Source of the DNA: JAWPMT01 sp965215825
GTDB lineage: Bacteria; Bacteroidota; Bacteroidia; Cytophagales; Cyclobacteriaceae
Reading direction: 5' to 3'
Assembly: GCA_965215825.1 (NCBI GenBank)
Contig: CBDCEM010000003.1
Span: 496,001-560,000, forward strand
DNA length: 64,000 nt
Shown: positions 17,039-26,808 of the stretch, piece by piece
How the letters are laid out: each line of letters begins with the position of its first letter
How positions within the stretch are numbered: the stretch's first letter is position 1
The notes under the pieces: generated by a model
What the model was told of the DNA's origin: nothing
Databases searched by the model: none
Seen by the model: only the letters and a program-made list of their open reading frames with translations
Made by a program: the position numbers and the translations under genes

Positions 17039-19594
17039 ATGCCTACTGCACTGAGTACGAAGAGAATTCTGAAATGTAGCCTGGTCCTGTCAATTTTATT
17101 TTTGAGTGTTAGTGCCAGAGGTCAGTTTGGAGCGCTAAATGACATCAATAATCTCACAGAGCAGGAAATAAACTCATTAATCATTCAATTTGAAAATAGC
17201 GGTATGTCTATTTCTGAAGTGGAGACTTTAGCCCGTACACAAGGTGTTTCTGAGTCTGAGATACAAAAAGTACGTGCTAGTTATGAAGCTCGGAATAGTA
17301 ATTCATCCAATAAAGCGGATGTAGTTAGCTCCTCAGGTGGAACAAGGAGTGTAATCCCAGTTGCTCAAAGTCAGTCGAGGCCTACGGTTAATAACAATGC
17401 GACATCAAATCTTGAGATTTTTGGGATGGACCTTTTCAAGCCTGGGGGTAATCAATTTAACCCTCGGTTGGATATTCCTACACCGAAAGAATACATCCTG
17501 GGTGTTGGGGATGAATTGATGTTAGACTTTTGGGGATCCACACAAAAGGTGTTCAATTTGAGAGTTTCTGATGAAGGAACAGTCAGACCAGAGTCAACCC
17601 GGCCAATTTACATTTCGGGACTTACTATAGATGAAGCTAAAGAGAGGATCGTCAATCGAATGTCATCTTTCCATGCTGGACTAAAAAGCAAAAACGGAGA
17701 GGAGCCTTCAATTAGCTACGAGTTAAGTCTTACAAGGATCAGAACTATTGATGTTCAGATTGTAGGAGATGTGAAATCTCCAGGCACCTATTCATTGCCA
17801 TCGTTGGCAACCGTCTATCGAGGACTTGAGCTAGCCGGGGGGCCCACTTCATTAGGCACTATGAGAGGTATCCTTCTTATGCGAAACGGAAGACGTGTCT
17901 CGTCAATTGATTTATATGGTTACTTAACTCAGGGTATTAAGACTGGAGATATGAGATTGCAAAGTGGAGATGTGATCCTTGTACCTCGCAAAAAAGTTAG
18001 TGTGAGAATTGAAGGTAGGGTGAGGAGGCCTGCTATCTATGAACTAAATAAGGATGAGAAGCTCATGGACTTGTTCAATTATGCAGAAGGTTTTACCAGC
18101 GATGCATACAAGAGTAAAGTTACTCTGAAACGTTTTGGGGATACTATGAGAGAAATAATCGATGTAGAATCCTCTAGGTTTGAATCATTCGAAATTAGAG
18201 ATGGGGATCAAATAACAATAGGCGGAATATTGCAGAAGTTTGCAAACAAGGTCACCATTAAAGGCGCAGTTGAAAGATTTGGTGAGTATGAACTGAAGCC
18301 TGAAATGACTTTAGGACAATTGTTGAATGAAGCTATTTTCAAGGGAGACGCGAGTATTTCCAACATAAGGATATATCGTGTCAACGAAGATTACCGTCAG
18401 GAAGTAATTGGCCTTGGTTTTGAAAACGCGGATGAAGCTGTGCAAAGTCAGGTTTCATTGTCTCCGGATGACATTATTTCGATTCCATCTATCCACGAGA
18501 TGGAGGAGGAGTTCTATGTTTCTGTGCATGGAGAAGTTCAGGACCCAGGTATCTATCCCTACTTTGAAAAGATGACTTTGGAGGATTTAATCGTACTTTC
18601 CCACGGTAGTACGAGGTTAGCTCATGAGTCACTTGAGATTATTCGTGAAAGCAATGACGATCAAGATATTCCCCATATTATCATTGGCAACCTTTTGGAG
18701 AGCAGAAATATCAACCTTCAAGCTTTCGATCGTATATATATTCGATCTGAAAGTTCAAAGCGATTACGAGGAGATGTAACAATAGAGGGTGAAGTCCAAT
18801 TTCCAGGAACCTATGACTTGATCAGACAGGATGAGACTATCAAGGATATTGTGAAAAGAGCAGGGGGTGTTACTGATTATGCCGACCTCAACGGAGCCAT
18901 CCTGATTCGTAATACTAGAGCCAACCCCGAACCAAAATCTCAAATAATTGATCGATCTCAATTGAATGATTTAAGGTCAAAAATAAAAGAGGGTTCTTCT
19001 CATATGAAAACAGAAATCGAGGCAGAGCTCCTTGACCGGATAGGACGTTTGGAGGTTTTGGCTAAATCAAACGACTTTCAGGATGATCGAGGGCAAGCCC
19101 TTAAATATAACTTGCTGACAGGAACTCCCCTCAATGAAAATGGAGAGCTTGTTGGCGTCAGTGGAAGAGAGCCCGTTGCTATTAACTTGCAGAAGATTCT
19201 GGACGAAGATTCTGACGAAGCTAATTTGAGTGTAACTCCAGGTGACGTAATATCAATACCCGAGCGACAAGAAACTGTACGTGTTGCTGGTGAGGTTGTA
19301 TCAAGCATTATCTTGCCATATGAGTCCAAAAAGAAATGCAAAGACTACATTAGCCTTGCGGGAGGATACCTGAGCACTTCTAAAAAGAATCGAAGTTACA
19401 TTCAGTACGCCAACGGTGAGCGACGAAAGTTTAAGTCTTTTCTTTTCTTTAAGAATTACCCTCCTGTAAAGCCAGGAGCAACCATAGTGATTTCTAAAAA
19501 GGAGGAGAAACCCCCGGTAAATTACCAATCTGTCATTGCCTCCGCGAGCGCCATGGCCTCTTTAGTACTCGTTTTAGATCGGCTTTTAAATTAA
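17039..19594 (+). CDS. Wza-like polysaccharide export protein with multiple SLBB domains
   Basis: The 851-residue protein has a signal peptide (1-29) and a polar linker. A Poly_export domain follows, beginning at GVGDELMLDFWGSTQ (about 158), and then a chain of SLBB domains up to about residue 800; each has the VxGxVxxPGxY pattern (for example IVGDVKSPGTY, VHGEVQDPGIY, IEGEVQFPGTY). A hydrophobic segment lies close to the C-terminus (about 828-848). Wza-type proteins form the outer-membrane or periplasmic conduit through which capsule or exopolysaccharide leaves the cell. The many SLBB units and C-terminal helix match the long Bacteroidota form. The Wzz-like gene follows after 10 bases. Confidence 0.93.
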   Translation: MPTALSTKRILKCSLVLSILFLSVSARGQFGALNDINNLTEQEINSLIIQFENSGMSISEVETLARTQGVSESEIQKVRASYEARNSNSSNKADVVSSSGGTRSVIPVAQSQSRPTVNNNATSNLEIFGMDLFKPGGNQFNPRLDIPTPKEYILGVGDELMLDFWGSTQKVFNLRVSDEGTVRPESTRPIYISGLTIDEAKERIVNRMSSFHAGLKSKNGEEPSISYELSLTRIRTIDVQIVGDVKSPGTYSLPSLATVYRGLELAGGPTSLGTMRGILLMRNGRRVSSIDLYGYLTQGIKTGDMRLQSGDVILVPRKKVSVRIEGRVRRPAIYELNKDEKLMDLFNYAEGFTSDAYKSKVTLKRFGDTMREIIDVESSRFESFEIRDGDQITIGGILQKFANKVTIKGAVERFGEYELKPEMTLGQLLNEAIFKGDASISNIRIYRVNEDYRQEVIGLGFENADEAVQSQVSLSPDDIISIPSIHEMEEEFYVSVHGEVQDPGIYPYFEKMTLEDLIVLSHGSTRLAHESLEIIRESNDDQDIPHIIIGNLLESRNINLQAFDRIYIRSESSKRLRGDVTIEGEVQFPGTYDLIRQDETIKDIVKRAGGVTDYADLNGAILIRNTRANPEPKSQIIDRSQLNDLRSKIKEGSSHMKTEIEAELLDRIGRLEVLAKSNDFQDDRGQALKYNLLTGTPLNENGELVGVSGREPVAINLQKILDEDSDEANLSVTPGDVISIPERQETVRVAGEVVSSIILPYESKKKCKDYISLAGGYLSTSKKNRSYIQYANGERRKFKSFLFFKNYPPVKPGATIVISKKEEKPPVNYQSVIASASAMASLVLVLDRLLN

Positions 19595-19604
19595 CAAACA
19601 GGCA

Positions 19605-20678
19605 ATGTCCAGTACAGAGAAACCCAAAAACGAAGAAATTGAAATAAAGGACCTTCTTCTGCCTATTATCAATAATTGGAAAAGATTACTGGTTATTGTC
19701 ATCGTTTCAGGCCTGATGGGAGTAGTGTTCTTTTTTCTAACTGAAAAGTATTACATCGCCACATCGAATTTTATTCCCAAAATAGGGGATGCATCTTCGT
19801 TATCAGAGAATATCGGAGGCCTGGCACAAATAGCAGGATTTGATTTTTCTACACCCACCGAGGAAATTTCACCACTATTATATCCAAGCCTCATAGGTAA
19901 CGTGGTAGTAAGTTTGGAACTGTTAAAGGCTCCTTTAGCTTTACCAACTGGTGAGGAAACTACATTCGAAGGATACTACAATGACTTTTACAGCCCGAGC
20001 GTGCTAAAAGTAATAAGGGAGTATACGATAGGGTTACCTAAGAAAATCATCCGACTATTGCCAAGACAAGAAAATGATTACGGTGAGGAATTTATATACC
20101 TAACTACCGAGCAATATGACCTTATTGAGGTCCTAAGAGATCAGATTAACATTATTCCTGAAAGGGAAGGGGGAGATGTTCAGATTGCAGTCCAAATGCC
20201 CGATCCCTATTTAGCAGCTCAGATGGCGAAACATGTTGAAGGAGCTTTACAAAATGCCATTATTGAGTATAAGACAAAGGGAATTGCGAGTGAGTATGAA
20301 TTTCTTCAGTGGAGCTATGGGGAAAAGAAGAGTGATTTTGAAGAGGCCCAGGATGAGCTTGCAAAATTCATGGATGAGAATCAGGTAATCACTACATCGA
20401 TAGCTAAAAATCAATTAAGGAGATTGGAATCTAATCTTCGTGTTAAGGAGCAGATATACAATAATATCGTACTTGAAAAGGAAAGGACTGAACTGGACCT
20501 TAATCGCAATACGCCTCAATTCGTTGTAATTAAGCCAATTGTAATTCCTTATGAGAAAGCCAGCCCTGGAATACTTTTATTTGGCGTACTTTTTACTGCC
20601 CTTGGTTTTTTTGTAGGATCTTTTTGGATATTAATTCCTTCTTTTAAGCTTTTTTTGGGAATTTCGTTGAAGGAGTAA
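19605..20678 (+). CDS. Wzz-type chain-length determinant (no kinase domain)
   Basis: The 357-residue protein has two membrane helices, about 30-50 and 325-347, flanking a periplasmic region with a long helical stretch (about 230-290, with repeated E/K/Q heptads). This is the Wzz/polysaccharide co-polymerase layout. The usual C-terminal BY-kinase domain with Walker motifs is absent, since the protein ends just after the second helix. It therefore resembles Wzz rather than Wzc. It sits between the exporter and flippase genes and should set chain length for the Wzy-like polymerase encoded at 28918-30324. Confidence 0.9.
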   Translation: MSSTEKPKNEEIEIKDLLLPIINNWKRLLVIVIVSGLMGVVFFFLTEKYYIATSNFIPKIGDASSLSENIGGLAQIAGFDFSTPTEEISPLLYPSLIGNVVVSLELLKAPLALPTGEETTFEGYYNDFYSPSVLKVIREYTIGLPKKIIRLLPRQENDYGEEFIYLTTEQYDLIEVLRDQINIIPEREGGDVQIAVQMPDPYLAAQMAKHVEGALQNAIIEYKTKGIASEYEFLQWSYGEKKSDFEEAQDELAKFMDENQVITTSIAKNQLRRLESNLRVKEQIYNNIVLEKERTELDLNRNTPQFVVIKPIVIPYEKASPGILLFGVLFTALGFFVGSFWILIPSFKLFLGISLKE

Positions 20679-20707
20679 ATTCAATTTTACTGCTCACTGC
20701 CTAACAC

Positions 20708-21985
20708 ATGTTGAAATCCGCCAAACACTTTGCCAACAAGCTGAAGTTTCCTTTAGTTTTTAGATTTGCTTCTTCAATAGCAGGCCTCGGAATTAGTTGG
20801 ATGATTAGTCGATCATATGGTCCGGACTCATTAGCAGTTGTATCCTTCAGTCAAAGAATACTTCAAATCTTTCTTATCATCAGCGCTTTCGGGTTTAGGG
20901 AATATGTAATTAAGAATTTTATCGAACCTGAGAATGAGATTGAAAGGTCCAATCAGAATAATTGGATCAATGCCGTTTTTAGTTATTCTCTGCTTACATG
21001 TGGTGGTCTGTTTATAGTTGTCCTACTTTTTCCAGAGAATTGGTTACGACGTTTTATCGATATTGAAGGAGCTCAGGTATTCTTTAAGATTTTCATGGCG
21101 GGTTTACTATTACAACTCTTTGCCCGTCTTGTTTCTTTTTTTCTTATAGCTAGGAAAGATGTGACTAAAGGTATAATCCTGGATGGCTTTGTGATTAATG
21201 CAGTCACATTGGCCGGGATGTTTATTTACACCTGTTCCGCAGCTAAAGTGGATTATGTGGTCCTGTCCTCTATATTCGTTTTAGGAAGAGTTGCAAACTT
21301 TTTGATCTCGATATTGGAATTTAGGGCCCTTAAACTTCCGAACCTGAAGCCGACATTTGATTTTAAACTAATTGAAAGGAGTAATTCTTTTTTTTGGATT
21401 TCGGTGTTGTATCATATGTTCTTGAATATCGATTTAATCATTGCAGGATTTTTTCTGGACCCAGCCGACCTTGGTGTCTATGCCGCTGCATCACTGATGG
21501 CATCATTGATGCGCTTATTCACATTTGTTTTCAATACAAAACTTACCCCTGAATTAGTTCATCTTGACCGTAAAGGAGATTTGATAAATATTAAAAATGC
21601 GCTTAAGAGTCATGTCAGGGTTGCCGTAGCTATAGGTGTAGGTTTTATTGCTGGTGTCACGATTTTTGGAGAAGTCATTATGGAGTTTTGGGGTAAGGAA
21701 TTTGCAGGAGGTACCTTAATCTTAAGTTTGATTTCTATAGCTGTTGCTATTCAGTTCTCTCTATCGCCATTCCAGATCTTTCTAAAAATGCTTGGACACG
21801 AACGTTTGTTGTTCACTATACTAGTGTTCGCTCTTATTCTCCAGGTTTTGTTAATCAGTTTTTTGACGTGGGAGTATGGTGCTTTAGGTACCTCAGTAGG
21901 CTTAGGATTAAGTTTTCTGATCTTTTTTGGTGTAGAGACTTTTGTGGCAAGTCGAAAAATTAAAGAGAAGGAATTGTCTTTATGA
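20708..21985 (+). CDS. Wzx-type polysaccharide flippase
   Basis: The 425-residue, highly hydrophobic protein has about 12 membrane helices and the N-terminal pattern of the oligosaccharide flippase (MOP/MATE) superfamily (FRFASSIAGLGISWMIS). Wzx proteins move undecaprenyl-linked repeat units from the cytoplasm to the periplasm. A Wzx, a Wzz and a Wzy-like polymerase in one locus define a Wzx/Wzy-dependent pathway. The stop overlaps the start of the next glycosyltransferase gene as ATGA. Confidence 0.9.
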   Translation: MLKSAKHFANKLKFPLVFRFASSIAGLGISWMISRSYGPDSLAVVSFSQRILQIFLIISAFGFREYVIKNFIEPENEIERSNQNNWINAVFSYSLLTCGGLFIVVLLFPENWLRRFIDIEGAQVFFKIFMAGLLLQLFARLVSFFLIARKDVTKGIILDGFVINAVTLAGMFIYTCSAAKVDYVVLSSIFVLGRVANFLISILEFRALKLPNLKPTFDFKLIERSNSFFWISVLYHMFLNIDLIIAGFFLDPADLGVYAAASLMASLMRLFTFVFNTKLTPELVHLDRKGDLINIKNALKSHVRVAVAIGVGFIAGVTIFGEVIMEFWGKEFAGGTLILSLISIAVAIQFSLSPFQIFLKMLGHERLLFTILVFALILQVLLISFLTWEYGALGTSVGLGLSFLIFFGVETFVASRKIKEKELSL

Positions 21986-23109
21986 AGGTGAGTAGAATAT
22001 CATTTATAGGTAGCCATGGAATCCCCGCAAATCACGGTGGATTTGAAACATTTGTTGAAAAAGCATCCATTGGTTTACAGGAGAACGAGAATTTTGAGGT
22101 GACAGTTATTTGTGAACAGGCTCATAAGAAATTATTCAATAATAAGAAAGAATACAACGGTGTTCGTTTGGCCTATAGCTGGTTTAACAAGACAAGAACA
22201 CCTAATCTGTACTACTTAAGCTCTATTCTGTTGTCCATACGATACGCAGATGTCATTTATGCTTGTGGAGAGGCAGGTGCATTCTCTATTTGGATTTCCA
22301 AAATGTTTGGAGTAAAATATGTATCTAACCCTGACGGACTAGGCTGGGAGAGAGATAAATACAATTGGTTATTCAAGAAGTTGTTGTATGTCCTTGCTAA
22401 GGTGAATTATTCTGCTAGTAGTTATGTGGTTTGTGATTCCGAAATGATCAAAACACATCTGCAAAGAATTTTCAAGAAGAGAGATCGGTTACATGTTATC
22501 GAATACGGGGCTGACCAAAATGAATTCATTAACGGCGATTCCGAAATAGCTAACAAAACGCTTGAAAAATACGGATTGAAATCAAATCAATACCATTTGG
22601 TAGTTTCAAGACTGGAGCCGGAAAACAATGTACATATCATTATAGACGGATACACAATGTCACCTAGACAGATGCCATTGGCAATTATTGGGCGAGTTCA
22701 AGATACGGACTACTGTAAAAGTTTGGCAGATCGTGCTAATACTAATCTCATTTTCCTGGGGGGAGTCTACGATCCAGAGGAATTGAAAATGCTAAGAGCG
22801 AAGGCCACATCATATTTTCATGGACATAAAGTTGGAGGCACCAACCCATCCTTATTGGAAGCTATGGCAGCTGCAAATCTTTGTGTTTGCCACGACAATG
22901 AGTTCAATAGGGAGGTCACTTCAGAAAATGCACTATTCTTCAGTGACGAGAAGGATGTGGAACGACATTTAAACTATTTAGAGTGCGAAGACTCTCGAGA
23001 ACAAGTCAAACAGATGAAGGAGACAGTTTTAGAGAAAGCCACCAATTATTACTCTTGGGAAAAAATATGCAATCGTTATGCGGAGTTTTTCCAGGAAATA
23101 CCCACCTAA
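21982..23109 (+). CDS. DUF1972 / GT4-type glycosyltransferase
   Basis: The 375-residue protein starts with the DUF1972 signature (FIGSHGIPANHGGFETFVE), typical of rhamnosyl- and related glycosyltransferases of the GT4 class. The C-terminal half contains a sugar-nucleotide binding region with SRLEPENN, IIGRVQD and GGTNPSLLEAMAAAN, where the Glu is the usual donor-binding residue. It probably adds a sugar to the lipid-linked repeat unit at the cytoplasmic face of the inner membrane. It is the last gene on the plus-strand arm and converges on the sulfotransferase gene 67 bases later. Donor and linkage cannot be told from the sequence. Confidence 0.9.
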   Translation: MKVSRISFIGSHGIPANHGGFETFVEKASIGLQENENFEVTVICEQAHKKLFNNKKEYNGVRLAYSWFNKTRTPNLYYLSSILLSIRYADVIYACGEAGAFSIWISKMFGVKYVSNPDGLGWERDKYNWLFKKLLYVLAKVNYSASSYVVCDSEMIKTHLQRIFKKRDRLHVIEYGADQNEFINGDSEIANKTLEKYGLKSNQYHLVVSRLEPENNVHIIIDGYTMSPRQMPLAIIGRVQDTDYCKSLADRANTNLIFLGGVYDPEELKMLRAKATSYFHGHKVGGTNPSLLEAMAAANLCVCHDNEFNREVTSENALFFSDEKDVERHLNYLECEDSREQVKQMKETVLEKATNYYSWEKICNRYAEFFQEIPT

Positions 23110-23176
23110 AGGTATTGATCACAGGCATTTCCACAGAAAGTAAGACGCTATTTGATTGGGACTAATGTATCCGGTT

Positions 23177-24181
23177 CTACAACCTTCTACGGATTGACTT
23201 ATAGATGCTTTTTACTTTATTTACATTAAGGACAATACTAACTCCCAGTTTTATCGGGAGAGTTATAAACGAAATGAAATAGAATCTGGATCGGGTACCG
23301 CTTAATTCGTAGTTAAACTGTCGCATGAAGCTGGCACAGATTCGCTCGCATAGGAATATTTCGGTATCAGTTAGGTTTTTCTTCCAAGCTGATATGTTGC
23401 CTGTTCTGATGCCAGTTTTACCTGATTCATCGAGTATTATTGAGGAGCCTATTTGAGGAATATCAAGCATAGTGGGTTCGAATTTCACACTTAGAAATTC
23501 ACATAACTCTCTGACATGCAATTCAGGTTCATTTACTAAATGTTCGTATTGAAGGATTTTTACATCTGAGTGTTCCATCTCCCTGATAGCGGCATTCATA
23601 TTCGCGTTCCAAAGTTTACTGATGGTTACAGGGTGATAATTGGCCCAGGACCTCAATGCTTCTTTCAGAGGGATGTTGGATGCCCCAAGGGATCTTCTCT
23701 TCCATTTATATTTTTGAGATAAGAGAATGCTCCTGGGATCTCTTACTAGAACTACAAATTTGGCTTCAGAAAAGGACGAACGTAGTTCTTTAATGAAAAA
23801 GATATTCTTAGGTGTTTGGTCAACGAAAATGGATTCACCTTCACTGGCGATATGGGATAAAGTCTTTAAGTATATATTAGCAAATTTGATGTTTGCTTCT
23901 GAGATTAATTTAGTGTTCACAAACTCTTCTATAGCCTTTTCAGTAGCTTCTGATGGTTTCTTCTTAAAGTATCCATCGTATCCATTTTTCATCAGATAGC
24001 TGACCGCCGTATATCGTTCTTTTGTGTTCGTTAAGTCTTCTAATCTTTCTATATCAATAAATCCTTCAAAGTAATGTAGTTCGTTGAAGGTGAAAACTTC
24101 TTTACTTTTTCCAAGTATTCTGGCCGTCATGGTAGTCCCGCTCCTACTGTTACCGATTACAAAGACTGGTATTTTATTCAT
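23177..24181 (-). CDS. Sulfotransferase family protein (1 of 4)
   Basis: The 334-residue protein begins with VIGNSRSGTTMTARIL, a 5'-phosphosulfate-binding loop for PAPS, and has LVRDPRSILLS near residue 147, the 3'-phosphate-binding strand-helix motif. These two motifs define the PAPS-dependent sulfotransferase fold. It probably transfers sulfate to a sugar hydroxyl or amine of the polysaccharide, at the cytoplasmic side because it has no signal peptide. It is the last gene of the minus-strand arm, 37 bases after the MBOAT gene. Sequence similarity to the other three sulfotransferases is low, suggesting different acceptor positions. Confidence 0.88.
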   Translation of the reverse strand: MNKIPVFVIGNSRSGTTMTARILGKSKEVFTFNELHYFEGFIDIERLEDLTNTKERYTAVSYLMKNGYDGYFKKKPSEATEKAIEEFVNTKLISEANIKFANIYLKTLSHIASEGESIFVDQTPKNIFFIKELRSSFSEAKFVVLVRDPRSILLSQKYKWKRRSLGASNIPLKEALRSWANYHPVTISKLWNANMNAAIREMEHSDVKILQYEHLVNEPELHVRELCEFLSVKFEPTMLDIPQIGSSIILDESGKTGIRTGNISAWKKNLTDTEIFLCERICASFMRQFNYELSGTRSRFYFISFITLPIKLGVSIVLNVNKVKSIYKSIRRRL

Positions 24182-24218
24182 ATTTCAGTGGCAGTTCATT
24201 CGATAAGAGAGTAGGCTA

Positions 24219-25649
24219 CTAAAATTGGAAATATACAAATTCTTGTGGTCTTCCTGCAATGGATGAAAGCGAGATAAAGATTACTAAATAAGTGAGCCAT
24301 CTTAAAACCAATGGCATATTATGTCCAATTTTTTCAATTGCATATTGGTCCTTTCTTCCGAGCCATTCGATAATTACAAATATAAATATCAGGGATAATG
24401 TCACAGCGGTGCTAACATAATTGAGAGATGCTCCGTTACTTGAAAACGAAAATAACTTTTTGTAATAGATAAGAACAGCGTTCAAATCAGCGGCACGGAA
24501 GAATACATAGGTGATACACAAACTCGCAAAAGTTCTGATGATGTTGAAAAACTCCTTGAATGTGGGTAGTGTACTGTCATTTGCAGCAACTCCTGTATAT
24601 CTGTTAGTAGTCCTGTTAACTATTGAGGGTATGAACATAAGACCATTGAGCAACCCCCAGATGACAAAATTCCAACTCGCTCCATGCCATAGTCCACTTA
24701 ATGTGAAAAGTAACATCAGATTTAGGACTTTTCTCTTGCCACCTCCTATAGCCACGTAGAAGTAATCCCGGAACCAGGTAGAAAGAGAAATGTGCCATCT
24801 CCGCCAAAATTCCGCATAGTTTCTTGAGAAGAAGGGGTAAGCGAAATTTTGAGAAAGATTAAAACCAAGAAGTCTTGCGCTGCCCAAAGCAATATCTGAA
24901 TACCCAGAGAAGTCCCCATAGATTTGAAAAGCAAAGAATATCATCCCGACCCAATGCGCAAGAGAGTTTAGTTCCAAGCCTTGATCGAAAACCTGAGATA
25001 CAAAAACAGCACAGTTATCAGCAATAACAAGTTTCTTAAATAGACCCCAAAGAATTTGCCGCAAACCATCTGTAGCCTGATATGGATCGAAAGTCCGATG
25101 AGTTAAAAATTGGGGGAGGAGCTTTTTTGCCCGTTCAATTGGCCCGGCAACCAATTGCGGAAAAAAGCTCACATAAGCCGCAAATACCACAAAGTCTTCT
25201 GTAGCACGCATCTTTCCCCGGTAGACGTCTATGGTATAACTCATGGTTTGGAAAGTGTAGAAACTGATTCCCACCGGGAGAATGATCTGAAGGGAACTTT
25301 CTGATGTTGCGAGTCCTATATTTCCCAGCACTAGTTGAAGGCTGTCAATAAAAAAATTGAAGTATTTGAAAAAACCTAATAGGAGAAGGTTACTGGTCAC
25401 ACTCAGCACCAGAAATGCCTTTTTCTGCTTTTGTCTAACGGCCTGTTGAATTTTGAGTGCGACGAAATAGTCTACAACAATACTTAGGAGAATTAATCCC
25501 AGAAATCTAAAGTCCCACCAACCATAGAAGAACAGGCTGGCTGAGAGGATGAAAAAGTTCTGAAGTTTGAGGTTCCTGTTAAGTAGGAACCAATAGATCA
25601 GAAAGACAATTGCGATGAACAGGCAATAGGTAAACGAGTAAAAAAGCAT
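24219..25649 (-). CDS. MBOAT-family O-acyltransferase (AlgI-like)
   Basis: The 476-residue membrane protein has about 10 helices and the MBOAT core: YFDFSGYSD-type residues near 245 (here QIYGDFSGYSDIALG) and the catalytic-His motif SGLWHGASWNFVIWG at about 305-320. AlgI/DltB/PatA-type proteins move an acyl group across the inner membrane to a periplasmic partner that modifies polysaccharide. The next upstream gene (25718-26725) encodes an SGNH-like membrane-anchored protein, the expected partner. I infer O-acetylation or a similar acylation of the exopolysaccharide. Confidence 0.92.
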   Translation of the reverse strand: MLFYSFTYCLFIAIVFLIYWFLLNRNLKLQNFFILSASLFFYGWWDFRFLGLILLSIVVDYFVALKIQQAVRQKQKKAFLVLSVTSNLLLLGFFKYFNFFIDSLQLVLGNIGLATSESSLQIILPVGISFYTFQTMSYTIDVYRGKMRATEDFVVFAAYVSFFPQLVAGPIERAKKLLPQFLTHRTFDPYQATDGLRQILWGLFKKLVIADNCAVFVSQVFDQGLELNSLAHWVGMIFFAFQIYGDFSGYSDIALGSARLLGFNLSQNFAYPFFSRNYAEFWRRWHISLSTWFRDYFYVAIGGGKRKVLNLMLLFTLSGLWHGASWNFVIWGLLNGLMFIPSIVNRTTNRYTGVAANDSTLPTFKEFFNIIRTFASLCITYVFFRAADLNAVLIYYKKLFSFSSNGASLNYVSTAVTLSLIFIFVIIEWLGRKDQYAIEKIGHNMPLVLRWLTYLVIFISLSSIAGRPQEFVYFQF

Positions 25650-25717
25650 TGTCGGAAGGCGGTTGGTTAGGTGTAATAAAAGACGGTATTCGTCGAGAGG
25701 TAAGATCTCGTTTATTA

Positions 25718-26725
25718 TTAATAGATAATTTTTTTGATTTCGGTTGATAGTAATGATGAAAACATTTCGGCTCCACTTTGATTTAAATGCGCAAAATCAA
25801 ATGAATAACCGGATTCATAGCAAAAAGGATATTTCAAATGGTCATACATTTCAATCATATGCGTCTTAGGTATCACGTTGGTTATAGGTAATAGCTCTTT
25901 ATATTCTATAGTGGACAGTTTTGGAGGAATTACGAAGACCAGATGTATTCCTTTGCTCTGTGCTATTGAAATCAGTTTTATCACTCGTTCATAGAGTACT
26001 TTGTTGATACTTTGAGCTTTGAATGACCTTGCTTCCCTCGCCGCCTGGATCTGTACAGCGAGTTGGGAGGTGTCTTTTTTAAATTGTTTCCGCCGAATTT
26101 GCAGTCGATGATCATTGTCAAGTCGGAGAGGCAGGTAACCGTCTGTTCTCTGAGTAGGAGGATTCACCAATAGTTTTAAGTAGAATAAAATGCCTCTGAA
26201 CTTTTGAAAGGTGATTAGCCTGTTTTTCCATGCTTCGATGTATTTCTCTTTCGTGCTTTTTTTCTGCGAAGTAGACCAGGAGCTAGCATTGATGTAATTA
26301 ATTGCATACAGTAACTGATCGTTATTCATTGAGTACGTTCCTTTAAGCGATGATACATTGGGTTTTCTTAATGTATCCAGCATACTCAGCTCCATTATCC
26401 CCAATTTGATACTGCCGGAATCCAAGTCAGAGACAAAGTTTTCAAACAAGAAAGATTGTTCCGCATTGAATGTTCCTGGAAGTGCAAAATTGTAAAAATT
26501 GTAGGATTGAAGGGAGTCCTTTAGCTTCTGAGGATCAACGTGTCGGTACAGACGACTTGAGCCAAAAATGACTGCATTATATTGATTCTCACTGCGTTGA
26601 AACTCTAACATCTTCTTCATCATCAACTCGTTACCGTGATAGTAAGGAAGAGCTGCAATTAGAATCAGTTGTACTACACCCAGCAGCACAAAGAATATTA
26701 AAATTTTTTTCAAAAAAGCTTTCAT
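25718..26725 (-). CDS. SGNH-like periplasmic acyltransferase partner of MBOAT protein
   Basis: The 335-residue protein has an N-terminal membrane helix (about 8-28) and a periplasmic domain. The motif VIFGSSRLYRHVDP (about 52-65) corresponds to block I of SGNH/GDSL enzymes, with Ser as nucleophile. DFAHLNQSGAEMFSS near the C-terminus supplies the DxxH dyad. This matches AlgJ/AlgX/PatB-like proteins that accept acyl groups from an MBOAT protein and pass them to sugar hydroxyls. Together with the MBOAT gene 68 bases downstream it forms an acylation pair. The acyl group and acceptor are unknown. Confidence 0.72.
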   Translation of the reverse strand: MKAFLKKILIFFVLLGVVQLILIAALPYYHGNELMMKKMLEFQRSENQYNAVIFGSSRLYRHVDPQKLKDSLQSYNFYNFALPGTFNAEQSFLFENFVSDLDSGSIKLGIMELSMLDTLRKPNVSSLKGTYSMNNDQLLYAINYINASSWSTSQKKSTKEKYIEAWKNRLITFQKFRGILFYLKLLVNPPTQRTDGYLPLRLDNDHRLQIRRKQFKKDTSQLAVQIQAAREARSFKAQSINKVLYERVIKLISIAQSKGIHLVFVIPPKLSTIEYKELLPITNVIPKTHMIEMYDHLKYPFCYESGYSFDFAHLNQSGAEMFSSLLSTEIKKIIY

Positions 26726-26808
26726 AAAAGCAAGAATGCCAAGGTTATTCGAGGGTTGATTTTAAAGTCAAGTTTAGGTTAATACTGAAGTGAGCCTGAA
26801 TTCATTTA